Shown piece by piece: positions 28,497 through 37,073 of a stretch of 64,000 nt of DNA (position 1 is its first letter; each line of letters begins with the position of its first letter). Location of the stretch: the NCBI RefSeq assembly GCF_008124785.1, contig NZ_VNHU01000001.1, positions 62,001-126,000 on the forward strand. Direction: 5' to 3'. The translations under genes and the position numbers were made by a program. The stretch comes from Aquimarina intermedia (GTDB taxonomy: Bacteria > Bacteroidota > Bacteroidia > Flavobacteriales > Flavobacteriaceae). The notes under the pieces were generated by a model. That model had not been told where the DNA came from, did not search any database, and saw only the letters and a list, made by a program, of their open reading frames with translations.

Positions 28497-28691
28497 ATGT
28501 TAAAAATTAGTAAAGTACATAAAGTAATTCTGTTTTTTATATTCATCTTTATCGTAGGGGTGTATATTTTTATGGTTCATATAGGTAACTCTATAGATAA
28601 AAATAATAAGTTTCATCCAGAGGATTATCAAACGGAAATTGATTCATCTCATACTACTAAATTACATAACACTTCCAAACCTAATTCTTAG
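28497..28691 (+). CDS. Small single-pass membrane protein, unknown
   Basis: A 64-residue frame with a basic N-terminus (SKVHK), one strong hydrophobic helix (about 11-30) and a polar tail rich in His, Ser, Asp and Lys. It is not covered by another gene. I do not recognise a family and see no strong promoter, so the call rests on the membrane segment and position only. Confidence 0.5.
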   Translation: MLKISKVHKVILFFIFIFIVGVYIFMVHIGNSIDKNNKFHPEDYQTEIDSSHTTKLHNTSKPNS

Positions 28692-28803
28692 GTAAATGGC
28701 TTATATCTAAGCGCTATTGAAACTATTTTTCTTTAATTTTTACATCATCTTAACGAAAATCCTATAGCTAATTTGTATCTTTAAGTAAAACAATAGTGTA
28801 TCG

Positions 28804-29043
28804 ATGAAAAACTTTGTAGTTGTAATGACCTTTACGTATTCCTACGAGTACGCAGTTTTAAAACACTTATTAGAACAAGAAGGGATCAATCATTTTTTTG
28901 AAAATGAAGTAATGGCGAACGTTTTTCCCTTTTACTCAAATGCCCTAGGCGGAATACATTTGCGCGTTCACACAAACGACGTACTTTTAGCAAGAGAAAT
29001 TATAGATTCTCTTCAATTACCTAAGCATCTTAAAATAGTTTAA
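28804..29043 (+). CDS. DUF2007 (putative signal-transducing) protein
   Basis: A 79-residue protein with a ferredoxin-like ACT-type pattern: FVVVMTFTYSYEYAVLKHLLEQEGI, then GIHLRVHTNDVLLAREIID. This matches DUF2007, annotated as putative prokaryotic signal-transducing protein; the ligand is unknown. It shares strand with the preceding small membrane protein (112 bp away), which may be its partner. Confidence 0.85.
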   Translation: MKNFVVVMTFTYSYEYAVLKHLLEQEGINHFFENEVMANVFPFYSNALGGIHLRVHTNDVLLAREIIDSLQLPKHLKIV

Positions 29044-29585
29044 TTTCTTTATACTTGTTAACACATATATTATATTAAATTTTCTTTTTTCGAATTTTTT
29101 AAAACTTGAATGGTTATTATTATAGGGTGTTAATAGCGGTAAAACTTTTATGTTTTAAACTTGCTTTTGAAGTTAAAACCTGTAATCAAATAGCTATTAA
29201 CATACATAAATTGTAATAAACGATTGATTTACATAGTATCTTAAAAAGTAATAAACAGTTGTTAATAAAACTAACATTGGTAAAATGTGAAATTTTTCTA
29301 AAAATTATAGCGGTTGATAACTCAAAATATTGGTTCAAAACTTAGCCAAAAATTGTAACGTTATAATTTTGATATATGAGGATCTTCCTTGTATTGTTAT
29401 TTTTTTTGATAGTACAAAATAAACTTCCTGAATTTTAGAAACTAGTTATTCACATAAGATGTTAACAGGGTTGACTTACTTATGAACACAACGGTATAGA
29501 TAAACATTTTATGTGTGTTTTTAGCCATCGTTTTATGCTATACCCCTATCTTTGTAGTAAATATGGACCTTTAAATCGAATTCTT
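29044..29585. other. AT-rich intergenic region of about 540 bp upstream of rpiB
   Basis: It contains one perfect DnaA-box match, TTATTCACA at 29446-29454, and five scattered TGTTAA-containing motifs on both strands (for example near 29058, 29130, 29196, 29260 and 29461). The rpiB promoter is at its right end. No open frame or RNA gene seen. A replication-origin role is only a speculation. Confidence 0.4.
29547..29554 (+). promoter_or_regulatory. -7 promoter element of rpiB
   Basis: TATCTTTG fits TAnnTTTG and lies 31 bp before the GTG at 29586. It falls inside the upstream extension of the open frame, which argues for the downstream start. Confidence 0.75.
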
Positions 29586-30020
29586 GTGAAAATAGCTATT
29601 GGTAATGATCATGCGGGAACAGCTTATAAATTTGCTGTAAAGTCATTGTTAGAGTCTGAAGGTATAGAAGTCATTAATCACGGTACTGATGATACTAGTA
29701 GTGTTGACTACCCTGATTTTGTGCATCCGGTCGCTAAGGCAGTAGATACAGACCAAGTACAGTTTGGTATTTTGATTTGTGGAAGTGGTAATGGAGTGGC
29801 TATGACAGCTAATAAGTATACTAATGTAAGAGCTGGTCTATGTTGGATAAAAGAAATTACTGCTTTATCCAGGCAACATAACAATGCTAATATTTTATGT
29901 ATTCCTGCACGGTATACATCAGAAGCTCAAGTGCTGGAAATGGTCAAAACTTTTATTGACACAGAATTTGAAGGTGGCAGACATCAAAATAGAGTCACCA
30001 AAATATCTCAATGCTCATAA
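29586..30020 (+). CDS. rpiB: Ribose 5-phosphate isomerase B
   Basis: Interconverts ribulose 5-phosphate and ribose 5-phosphate. 144 residues, the usual RpiB size. DHAG at residues 8-11 and the phosphate-binding/active-site LICGSGNG (Cys65) are present. The frame is open 25 codons further upstream, but I start it at the GTG at 29586: VKIAIGNDHAG is the family start and a promoter lies inside the extension. Followed 15 bp later by the ElaA-like gene. Confidence 0.95.
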   Translation: MKIAIGNDHAGTAYKFAVKSLLESEGIEVINHGTDDTSSVDYPDFVHPVAKAVDTDQVQFGILICGSGNGVAMTANKYTNVRAGLCWIKEITALSRQHNNANILCIPARYTSEAQVLEMVKTFIDTEFEGGRHQNRVTKISQCS

Positions 30021-30035
30021 AATAACTTCGCAGTT

Positions 30036-30494
30036 ATGTCTGAAATTAATTTTTTTGTCAAAAAATTTAATGAGTTGTCTATTGATGAATTATATGAAAT
30101 TTTGAGACTAAGGACAGAGATCTTTGTTGTAGAGCAAGATTGTGTATATCAGGACTTGGATAATAAAGATCAAAAAGCATTGCATGTTATTGGTGTAAAG
30201 GAGGGTAATATCGTTGCTTACACACGATTATTTGATGCTGGGGCATATTTTGACAATGCGAGTCTTGGGCGTGTAATTGTGGCAGCCGATCAAAGAAAAT
30301 TTTCTTATGGACATCAACTTATCGAAGAAAGTCTAAAGGCTATAAAAAGATTTTATGCTACTGATACCATAACTATATCGGCGCAGTTATATCTAAAAAA
30401 ATTTTACGAAAAACATGGGTTTCTGCAAAAAGGAGATACGTATCTTGAAGATGGTATTCCACATATAAAGATGATCCGTAGTTTGCAGAATTAG
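30036..30494 (+). CDS. ElaA-type GNAT N-acetyltransferase
   Basis: A 152-residue protein. The N-terminal region (LYEILRLRTEIFVVEQDCVYQDLDNKDQ) is diagnostic of the ElaA subfamily of GNAT acetyltransferases; LGRVIVAADQRKFSYGHQLI is the acetyl-CoA loop. The substrate is unknown. It is in an operon with rpiB and its stop overlaps the convergent S41 protease stop by 4 bp. Confidence 0.92.
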   Translation: MSEINFFVKKFNELSIDELYEILRLRTEIFVVEQDCVYQDLDNKDQKALHVIGVKEGNIVAYTRLFDAGAYFDNASLGRVIVAADQRKFSYGHQLIEESLKAIKRFYATDTITISAQLYLKKFYEKHGFLQKGDTYLEDGIPHIKMIRSLQN

Positions 30495-32113
30495 TTAAGA
30501 ATATTGTTGTATTCTTTACTATCCTTAAGAATCTCTACACTTTTTAAGACTTCAGGATTATGTGTTACATAATACTCATATAAGCCTTCTCTGTAGAAAT
30601 AGCGTTTTATAATTTCATCGGTTAATAGGGCTTTAATCTCTTGTTTGTCTGTATCCAAACCTTGCTCCTTGGTAGTTTGAATGGTTTTTAATAAAGCTTG
30701 ATAACTATCAAACACCGATGCATCCATTTTTTCTTTTTTAGCAACCAGCATGGCTTTTTTTAAGGCAGCTTCTGTCTCAGTTTCAAAAGAAAATTGACTT
30801 TGCTTTACAAATTTTTTAAACGCTTCATAATCGCTATCAGTAAATGCAAAATCTGATGATTTATTCAAAGAATGTGAGTAATAATACTGTGTTGCAAAAT
30901 CAAAAATAGCATCAGATTTTAACAAAGCTGTTGTTATATTGCTATATCCCGAAGAAGCAAGTTCAATATCTGGTTGTATACCTCCACCATCATATACAGT
31001 TCTACCGTTCTTTGTTTTAAACGCTTTGCTTTCGTTTTTATCGTAGCGTACCGCCTTATTATTTTTATCTCTGTTCCAGTAATCCAACGCTTGAATACAT
31101 CTACCACTCGGAGTGTAATATCTTGAGATGGTTATCTTAATTTGTGTTCCATAGGTAAGTTTTTTGGGACGTTGAACCAAGCCTTTTCCAAAACTACGAG
31201 CTCCAATGACCACCCCACGATCCAAATCCTGTATACCACCGGCTACAATTTCACTGGCCGATGCACTTCTACCATTCACCAAAACAACCAGAGGAATAGT
31301 AACATCAATGGGTTGATTTTTAGTGTAATATTCCTTGTTATACTTTTTAACCACAGATTTTGTAGTAGTTATTAACGCATTTTTGGGTACAAAAATGTTG
31401 GTAACATTGATTGCTTCACTAAGCAATCCACCTGGATTACCTCGAAGATCCAGAATAATTTTATCAGCTCCTTTCGCTTTTAATGCTTCTAAGGCGGCGA
31501 TAGTTTCACTTGATGCCTTATTATTAAATTTTGATAAGACGATATAACCAATGTTATCTGATAGCAAGGTATAAAATGGAACTGCATTCACCTCAATTTC
31601 TTCTCGTGTAAGTACGGTTGTTTTTAACTCTCCTTGTCTTTTGTATGTGATAGATACTTTTGTCCCACCAGCACCTTTAAGCAGTTCTCCTGCATCTTCG
31701 TCAAAATTCGATATGTCGATATCTCCTATCTTAATAATTTCATCTCCGGCCTTTAAACCTGCTTTATCCGCTGGATAGTCCTTATAAGGCTCTACAATTA
31801 CAATGCTATGTTTACCCGTTTTTACTGTGGCGCCAATACCTGTATATTCTCCGGCATTACGAATTTTGGAAGCTTCTACATCTTGTTCATTCCAATATTT
31901 TGTATAAGGATCCAAATCATCTAACATTGCAGTAATGGCTGTATCCATAAGTTCTGCAGGATTGGTTTCATCTACGTAATTCATGTTTAATTCTTTAAAC
32001 ATTGTAGTAAAAATCTCGATCTGTTTGGCAATCTCAAAAAAATCGGATTTAAAACTTACGGTAGCAAAAAATAAGACTAATGCCGCGCTGCTGAATATAA
32101 TTCTCTTTTTCAT
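30491..32113 (-). CDS. S41-family C-terminal processing peptidase
   Basis: A 540-residue exported protease with an N-terminal signal/anchor (about 4-22). A PDZ domain (about 90-165; PADKAGLKAGDEIIKIG) precedes the tail-specific protease domain. The catalytic Ser is in NGRSASASEIVAG and the Lys in SFGKGLVQ, as in CtpA/Prc. The C-terminal 180 residues are helical. It lies 39 bp downstream of rnpA on the same strand, a pairing I recall from other flavobacteria. Confidence 0.95.
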   Translation of the reverse strand: MKKRIIFSSAALVLFFATVSFKSDFFEIAKQIEIFTTMFKELNMNYVDETNPAELMDTAITAMLDDLDPYTKYWNEQDVEASKIRNAGEYTGIGATVKTGKHSIVIVEPYKDYPADKAGLKAGDEIIKIGDIDISNFDEDAGELLKGAGGTKVSITYKRQGELKTTVLTREEIEVNAVPFYTLLSDNIGYIVLSKFNNKASSETIAALEALKAKGADKIILDLRGNPGGLLSEAINVTNIFVPKNALITTTKSVVKKYNKEYYTKNQPIDVTIPLVVLVNGRSASASEIVAGGIQDLDRGVVIGARSFGKGLVQRPKKLTYGTQIKITISRYYTPSGRCIQALDYWNRDKNNKAVRYDKNESKAFKTKNGRTVYDGGGIQPDIELASSGYSNITTALLKSDAIFDFATQYYYSHSLNKSSDFAFTDSDYEAFKKFVKQSQFSFETETEAALKKAMLVAKKEKMDASVFDSYQALLKTIQTTKEQGLDTDKQEIKALLTDEIIKRYFYREGLYEYYVTHNPEVLKSVEILKDSKEYNNILN

Positions 32114-32152
32114 AGTAGGTCTATCCTTTTGAAGATGTTGGAAGTTATGTGC

Positions 32153-32536
32153 TTAATTGCTTTTTGAAATTTCTTTATCCATAAACTTCTGCAACACTTT
32201 CATTACACTTTTTTCTATACGAGATGAGCTAGGAAACTCTTTTCCAGTATACAGAATCATTAAATTATAAGATTGGGTAGTTTGTTGTTGTACAAGATAC
32301 TTATTTTTTCTGTAGGATTCTCGCAATAAACGTTTTATATGATTACGATCTACTGCTTTTTTAAAATTACGTTTACTTACCGACACAGCAGCACGTAAAT
32401 TTGTTTCTTCGGTATCCGGTCCTACAGTGTAAATTAAACGAATTGGATATTGAGCAACTGATTTCCCTTCAGAAAACAGGAATTCAATGGTTTTCTTACT
32501 TTTTAAACGCTCTTTTTTGGATAAAGTTGCTTGCAT
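32153..32536 (-). CDS. rnpA: Ribonuclease P protein component
   Basis: The protein subunit of RNase P, which trims tRNA 5' ends. 127 residues; the RNR motif region AVSVSKRNFKKAVDRNHIKRLLRES is at about 70-95. I start at the ATG at 32536 (QATLSKKERL); the open frame extends three codons to a TTG, but that would overlap the promoter. No rpmH gene sits upstream, unlike the usual rpmH-rnpA pair. Confidence 0.94.
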   Translation of the reverse strand: MQATLSKKERLKSKKTIEFLFSEGKSVAQYPIRLIYTVGPDTEETNLRAAVSVSKRNFKKAVDRNHIKRLLRESYRKNKYLVQQQTTQSYNLMILYTGKEFPSSSRIEKSVMKVLQKFMDKEISKSN

Positions 32537-32542
32537 ACTGTG

Positions 32543-32550
32543 CAAAAATA
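32543..32550 (-). promoter_or_regulatory. -7 promoter element of rnpA, abutting its start codon
   Basis: TATTTTTG on minus ends 6 nt before the rnpA ATG. Transcription from it would begin at or beside the start codon, giving an almost leaderless mRNA. No clear -33 TTG. Confidence 0.55.
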
Positions 32551-32576
32551 AGGATAAGATTTATTAGTATGTGAGT

Positions 32577-32611
32577 AAAAAAAATCCGGCCTTAATTAAT
32601 AAGTCCGGATC
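32577..32611 (-). terminator. Terminator of the MBL-S8-M1 operon
   Basis: On minus, hairpin ATCCGG..CTTA / TAAG..CCGGAT followed by a run of T. It lies 20 bp after the M1 peptidase stop codon. Confidence 0.85.
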
Positions 32612-32630
32612 CTAGAAACTTTAAAATAAA

Positions 32631-34463
32631 TTATAGTTTCATTGTATTATTTCCAGCATTAATATCAGCCATTTTTTTAGATGGATCGATAACAATTTCT
32701 GATATGGTTGCTTTAGACTTTGATAAGTTGAGTTTGTACATAGGATGTGTCCACGCCCAATCATCAGCAACTACCCTATCAATATCTTGGTGTTGGTTCT
32801 TTTTCTGTCCACGCATCATACGCAGCGGAATATAGTAAGCTTCTTTGGTACCATCTTTATAAGTTACTAATAAGTCGATAGGCATAGGGATACGCCCAAT
32901 TCTTTCTAAGCTGACAATAGCTTTACCATCTTCTTCTTCTATACTTTTGACACCATAATCAATTGTACTTGTGGTTTGTGTCCAATCAGTTAAATACCAG
33001 TCAAGCTGTATACCGGAAACTTTTTCTGCGATTCTTTTGAAGTCATTAGGTGTAGGATGCTTAAACTTCCAATCGGAATAGTATCTTTTTATAGTTTTTG
33101 CTAAATTTTCTTCGCCGATGATATAGCCCAACTGTGCTAAAAAGACAGCTCCTTTAGAATACGCTGAAGCACCATAGGCACCATTATAATCATAATGATC
33201 AGCTTGTGTACTTTGCGGTTGTTCTTTACCTGAAGTAGCTAACCACGTATATCCCTTGTAGATGTTTTCGAATGGATTTTCCTTTTTTTGCTCCATTACT
33301 GTATTCATTGCTAAAGCAGAAATATAACTGGTAAACCCTTCATCCATCCATTCATGCTTAGATTCGTTGGTTGCTAAAATATGTTGAAACCAGGAATGAG
33401 CCATTTCATGAGCTGTTACACCAACAAGGCTTCCAAATTCACGCTCACCTGTAATCAGCGTACACATCGCATACTCCATACCCCCATCACCTCCTTGGAT
33501 GATAGAATATTGATCATAAGGATAGTCGCCAATATTTTTGTTGAAATACTCCATCAAGGCTACAGCTTTTGGCTGTAAATTTTTCCAGTTTTCTTGAATT
33601 TCCTTTTTGTTTTTATACAAAAAGTGAAGCATGGGTCCGTTAGGAACCTGTACTTTATCATGAATAAATTCCGGATCAGCAGCCCAGGCAAAATCATGCA
33701 CCTGAGGTGCCTTAAAATGCCATGAGAGCTTTTTCTCTTTCGTTGTTACCTTCTTGTCACCCGATTGATATCCATGTCCAATAGCATCTGCATTTTGCAA
33801 ATACCCTGTACCCCCCAACACATAATTTTTATCTATGGTGATGGTTACATCAAAATCTCCCCAAACTCCATGAAACTCTCTGGCGATATATGGGTGTGCA
33901 TGCCATCCTTCAAAATCGTATTCTGCCATTTTGGGATACCATTGTGTCATTGAGAGTGCAACGCCTTCGGCATTATTGCGTCCTGATCTACGAATTTGTT
34001 TTGGTACTTGTCCATTGAACTGCATTGCAAAAGTTGCCTTTTTACCTGGAGCAATCGGTTCTGTAAGTGTCACTTCAAGAACGGTTCCTTCGGTGATATA
34101 TGTTACTTCTTGTCCATCTTGAGTAAGTGCATCCACTTTAAGAAATCCAATCTCCTCCGGAGTTAATTTACTTATGCGATCCTCAACTCTACTATCAGGA
34201 TCCGGCAAATTACGGGAGCGAACATCCATCTCGCTTTCCGGTTGGAAAGCGTTAAAGTATAAATGATAAAAAACCTGTGTTAAGGTATCTGGTGAATTAT
34301 TGGTATATACCAATTCCTGAGTTCCTTTATATTGAAAATTCTCAACATTCATATTCACATTCATGGTATATGAAACATGTTGTTGCCAATAACTTGTATT
34401 ATTTTGGCCATAAGTTGCTAGTATTCCCATACAAGAAAACACTAAAGAAAATAGTTTAGTCAT
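32631..34463 (-). CDS. M1-family zinc aminopeptidase-like metallopeptidase, secreted
   Basis: A 610-residue protein with a signal peptide (about 1-19, ATYGQ). The M1 zinc site is HEMAHSWFQH (about residue 350) with the third ligand Glu in HEWMDEGFTSY 18 residues further, and GGMEYA upstream is the substrate-binding GxMEN-type loop. The exopeptidase signature is thus GGMEYA rather than GAMEN, common in Bacteroidota. It lies 8 bp after the S8 protease gene, and the pair probably cooperate in peptide degradation outside the cytoplasm. Confidence 0.93.
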   Translation of the reverse strand: MTKLFSLVFSCMGILATYGQNNTSYWQQHVSYTMNVNMNVENFQYKGTQELVYTNNSPDTLTQVFYHLYFNAFQPESEMDVRSRNLPDPDSRVEDRISKLTPEEIGFLKVDALTQDGQEVTYITEGTVLEVTLTEPIAPGKKATFAMQFNGQVPKQIRRSGRNNAEGVALSMTQWYPKMAEYDFEGWHAHPYIAREFHGVWGDFDVTITIDKNYVLGGTGYLQNADAIGHGYQSGDKKVTTKEKKLSWHFKAPQVHDFAWAADPEFIHDKVQVPNGPMLHFLYKNKKEIQENWKNLQPKAVALMEYFNKNIGDYPYDQYSIIQGGDGGMEYAMCTLITGEREFGSLVGVTAHEMAHSWFQHILATNESKHEWMDEGFTSYISALAMNTVMEQKKENPFENIYKGYTWLATSGKEQPQSTQADHYDYNGAYGASAYSKGAVFLAQLGYIIGEENLAKTIKRYYSDWKFKHPTPNDFKRIAEKVSGIQLDWYLTDWTQTTSTIDYGVKSIEEEDGKAIVSLERIGRIPMPIDLLVTYKDGTKEAYYIPLRMMRGQKKNQHQDIDRVVADDWAWTHPMYKLNLSKSKATISEIVIDPSKKMADINAGNNTMKL

Positions 34464-34471
34464 AAGAATGA

Positions 34472-36148
34472 TTATTTAGACATTTTATCAGCGTAAATTA
34501 GTGCATTATAGAGATTCACCATTTTTCCTGATTTTGATAATTCTGTAAAATTTCCTGTATTAGCTGCATCACCACCAATCACTACCGTTGCTTTTGTAGA
34601 GAGGCCACTGTTCATAAGAACTTGTTTCACTTGAGCTGCAGACAATTTGGGATAGTATGAACGGATCATTGCGGCTACTCCTGCTACCGCCGGTGCAGCC
34701 ATAGAGGTTCCTTGTAAGTATTCATAAGTATTTAATGGTGTTGTAGCCCAAATTTTAACTCCGGGAGCAAATACATCGACATTACTTTTTCCATAATTCG
34801 AAAAATTCGCAACCAAATTACCTCCATACTCATAGTTTAAAGCTCCGACAGTTAAAAAGGTGTTAGCAATTTCGGATCCGGTTGTTTCCTGATCGTTTGG
34901 ATATACAGCCTTTTCATCAAGATTTATTCCTTCATTACCAGCCGCATTCACGATTAAAACATCGTTATCTGCCGCATATTTAATAGCATCCTGTACCCAT
35001 TCCGGATGTGTGCTGAAGTATTTTCCAAAACTTGTATTGATAACTTTAGCGCCATTATCAACCGCGTATCGAATTGCCAAGGCGATATCTTTATCATATT
35101 CATCTCCATCAGGAACAGCACGTAAGACCATAATCTTAGTATTTTGTGCTACACCATCTACACCTTTGTCATTCCCACGCTCTCCGGCAATAATACCAGC
35201 AACATGTGTACCGTGCTTTAATCCTTTCTTATCTGGTTCTGGCCCCATAACATTGTTATTCCCATAAGCAGTGTCGGTAAGGTCATCAACGTTGTCTCCC
35301 ACATTTTTGCGCCCATCAAATTCAAGGTTCAAATTGTAATTTAATGAACTTGAAAAGTACTCAATACCTTCTTTAAGATTAGCTATTAGATCAGGAATAC
35401 GTTCATCACCGTTAGCAAAACCAAACATTTGAGATATAAACCCAGCATGCTGTTTCATTTCGGGCGTTTCTGGATTAAGTTGAGCCACTTCAGCACTAGA
35501 ATAATCTTCCTTCCCCAAGGCTTCGGTTAAGGCTTTATGAGAAACTTGTATTTGGTTAAATATTTGTTCATACTGATCTTTATTGCCCTTAGTTTCCTGA
35601 TATTCTTTTTCGTACTCTGCCTTTGCTTCAATATATAATTGATATTCCGAACGATCTAATGCAGCCACATCGGACAACGTTTTTCCTTGATATTTTGGCT
35701 TTAGTTTTTTAATTATTCGTACAAATTCCAAATTTTCATTGGTGCTGTCTCCAAGATAATTCCACCCATGAACATCATCAATGTATCCATTATTATCATC
35801 ATCTTTACCATTGCCTTTAATTTCGCCGGGATTGGTCCAAATTACCCCATCCAGATCTTCGTGTTCTATATCTACGCCACTATCAATGACACCGACGATT
35901 ACAGTCTTCCCTTTTCTACCTTTTATAATTTCGTTATACGCTTTATCAACACTCATCCCCGGGATAGTGTCGCTTACTAAGTCAGCAGCTTTCCAATTTT
36001 TTAATTGGGTGTCAGATAAAGGAATGGTTTTCAGAGGAACGGTATCTATGTTTTCTATTGGAGTTGAGATAATTGCCGGAGTTCCACAACCGGTTAGTAA
36101 TACTGCCGAAGCAAATGCCACGGCTATTTTATGTGTTGAAAGATTCAT
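34472..36148 (-). CDS. S8 subtilisin-like serine protease, lipoprotein
   Basis: A 558-residue protein. Lipobox LLTGCG (Cys21). Catalytic triad: Asp89 in VIDSGVD, His in HGTHVAG at about 312 and Ser in GTSMAAP at about 481. An unusually long helical insert of about 220 residues lies between the Asp and His segments, as in other Bacteroidota S8 lipoproteins. 9 bp after the MBL gene and 8 bp before the M1 gene. Confidence 0.94.
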   Translation of the reverse strand: MNLSTHKIAVAFASAVLLTGCGTPAIISTPIENIDTVPLKTIPLSDTQLKNWKAADLVSDTIPGMSVDKAYNEIIKGRKGKTVIVGVIDSGVDIEHEDLDGVIWTNPGEIKGNGKDDDNNGYIDDVHGWNYLGDSTNENLEFVRIIKKLKPKYQGKTLSDVAALDRSEYQLYIEAKAEYEKEYQETKGNKDQYEQIFNQIQVSHKALTEALGKEDYSSAEVAQLNPETPEMKQHAGFISQMFGFANGDERIPDLIANLKEGIEYFSSSLNYNLNLEFDGRKNVGDNVDDLTDTAYGNNNVMGPEPDKKGLKHGTHVAGIIAGERGNDKGVDGVAQNTKIMVLRAVPDGDEYDKDIALAIRYAVDNGAKVINTSFGKYFSTHPEWVQDAIKYAADNDVLIVNAAGNEGINLDEKAVYPNDQETTGSEIANTFLTVGALNYEYGGNLVANFSNYGKSNVDVFAPGVKIWATTPLNTYEYLQGTSMAAPAVAGVAAMIRSYYPKLSAAQVKQVLMNSGLSTKATVVIGGDAANTGNFTELSKSGKMVNLYNALIYADKMSK

Positions 36149-36157
36149 ATGGTACTA

Positions 36158-37018
36158 TTAATTAAATAATTCATTGAAGGTGTATACATCTTTTAATCGA
36201 ACACCTTTTTCTGTTTGCTGAACGGTAATTATTTCGTTATGAGCATCGTGCTCTAAAAATAAATACCAGTTGTTTTTTGCAGCGTTTTCCAAAAATAATG
36301 CTTTTTCTGGCATAGTAAGTAAAGGTCTTGTATCATATCCCATAACATAAGGCAATGGAATGTGGCCTGCTGTCGGTAAAAGGTCTGCCATAAAAACAAT
36401 TGTCTTATCCTGATATTGAATATGAGGAATCATTTGTTTGTCGGTATGACCATCGGCAAATAAAATATCAAAACCAAGCTCTGAGTTCGTTTGAAAGGCT
36501 TCTCCTGACCTCTTGACAAAATTAAGGTGTCCACTCTCCTGAATAGGTAAAATATTTTCTTTTAGAAAAGAGGCTTTCTCTCTGGGGTTGGGCTTAGTAG
36601 CCCACTGCCAATGTTCCTCATTACTCCACACCCTTGCATTTTTAAAAGCTAATTCATACCCTGTACGATCCGTATTCCATTGTACGGTACCTCCACAATG
36701 ATCAAAATGTAGATGCGTCATAAATACATCCGTAATATCGTCTCGATGAAACCCGTATTTTTGTAACGAACGATCAATAGAGTCATCTCCCCATAAAGAG
36801 TAATAACTAAAAAATTTATCAGATTGTTTATTACCCATACCGGTATCAATAAGTAGTAATCGATCTCCATCTTCTATTAGTAAGCAACGGGCTGCGATAT
36901 CGATTAGATTTTTCTCGTCCGCCGGATTGGTTTTATTCCAGATTACTTTGGGTACTACCCCAAACATAGCGCCACCGTCTAGTTTGAAGTTTCCTGCGTT
37001 TATAGGATATAATTTCAT
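36158..37018 (-). CDS. MBL-fold metallo-hydrolase
   Basis: A 286-residue cytoplasmic protein without signal peptide. The metal-binding THLHFDHCGG is at residues 101-110, and LLIDTGMG and ADGHTDKQM supply further family motifs. It resembles the lactonase-type branch of the MBL superfamily, but the substrate is not determinable. First gene of MBL-S8-M1; the SulP stop is 55 bp upstream, so cotranscription from there is also possible. Confidence 0.88.
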   Translation of the reverse strand: MKLYPINAGNFKLDGGAMFGVVPKVIWNKTNPADEKNLIDIAARCLLIEDGDRLLLIDTGMGNKQSDKFFSYYSLWGDDSIDRSLQKYGFHRDDITDVFMTHLHFDHCGGTVQWNTDRTGYELAFKNARVWSNEEHWQWATKPNPREKASFLKENILPIQESGHLNFVKRSGEAFQTNSELGFDILFADGHTDKQMIPHIQYQDKTIVFMADLLPTAGHIPLPYVMGYDTRPLLTMPEKALFLENAAKNNWYLFLEHDAHNEIITVQQTEKGVRLKDVYTFNELFN

Positions 37019-37073
37019 AAAGACTCAAATTATCCTTGCAAAATAGAAAAAATGGCAGCGAAGTTGACTTTAT

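Noticed and set aside
29446..29454. Single DnaA box taken alone as oriC
   Set aside because: One TTATNCACA match in AT-rich DNA is expected by chance; no cluster or DNA-unwinding element could be shown.
29511..29585. Upstream extension of rpiB
   Set aside because: The -7 promoter lies inside it and family members begin with the KIAIGNDHAG segment, so the GTG at 29586 is preferred.
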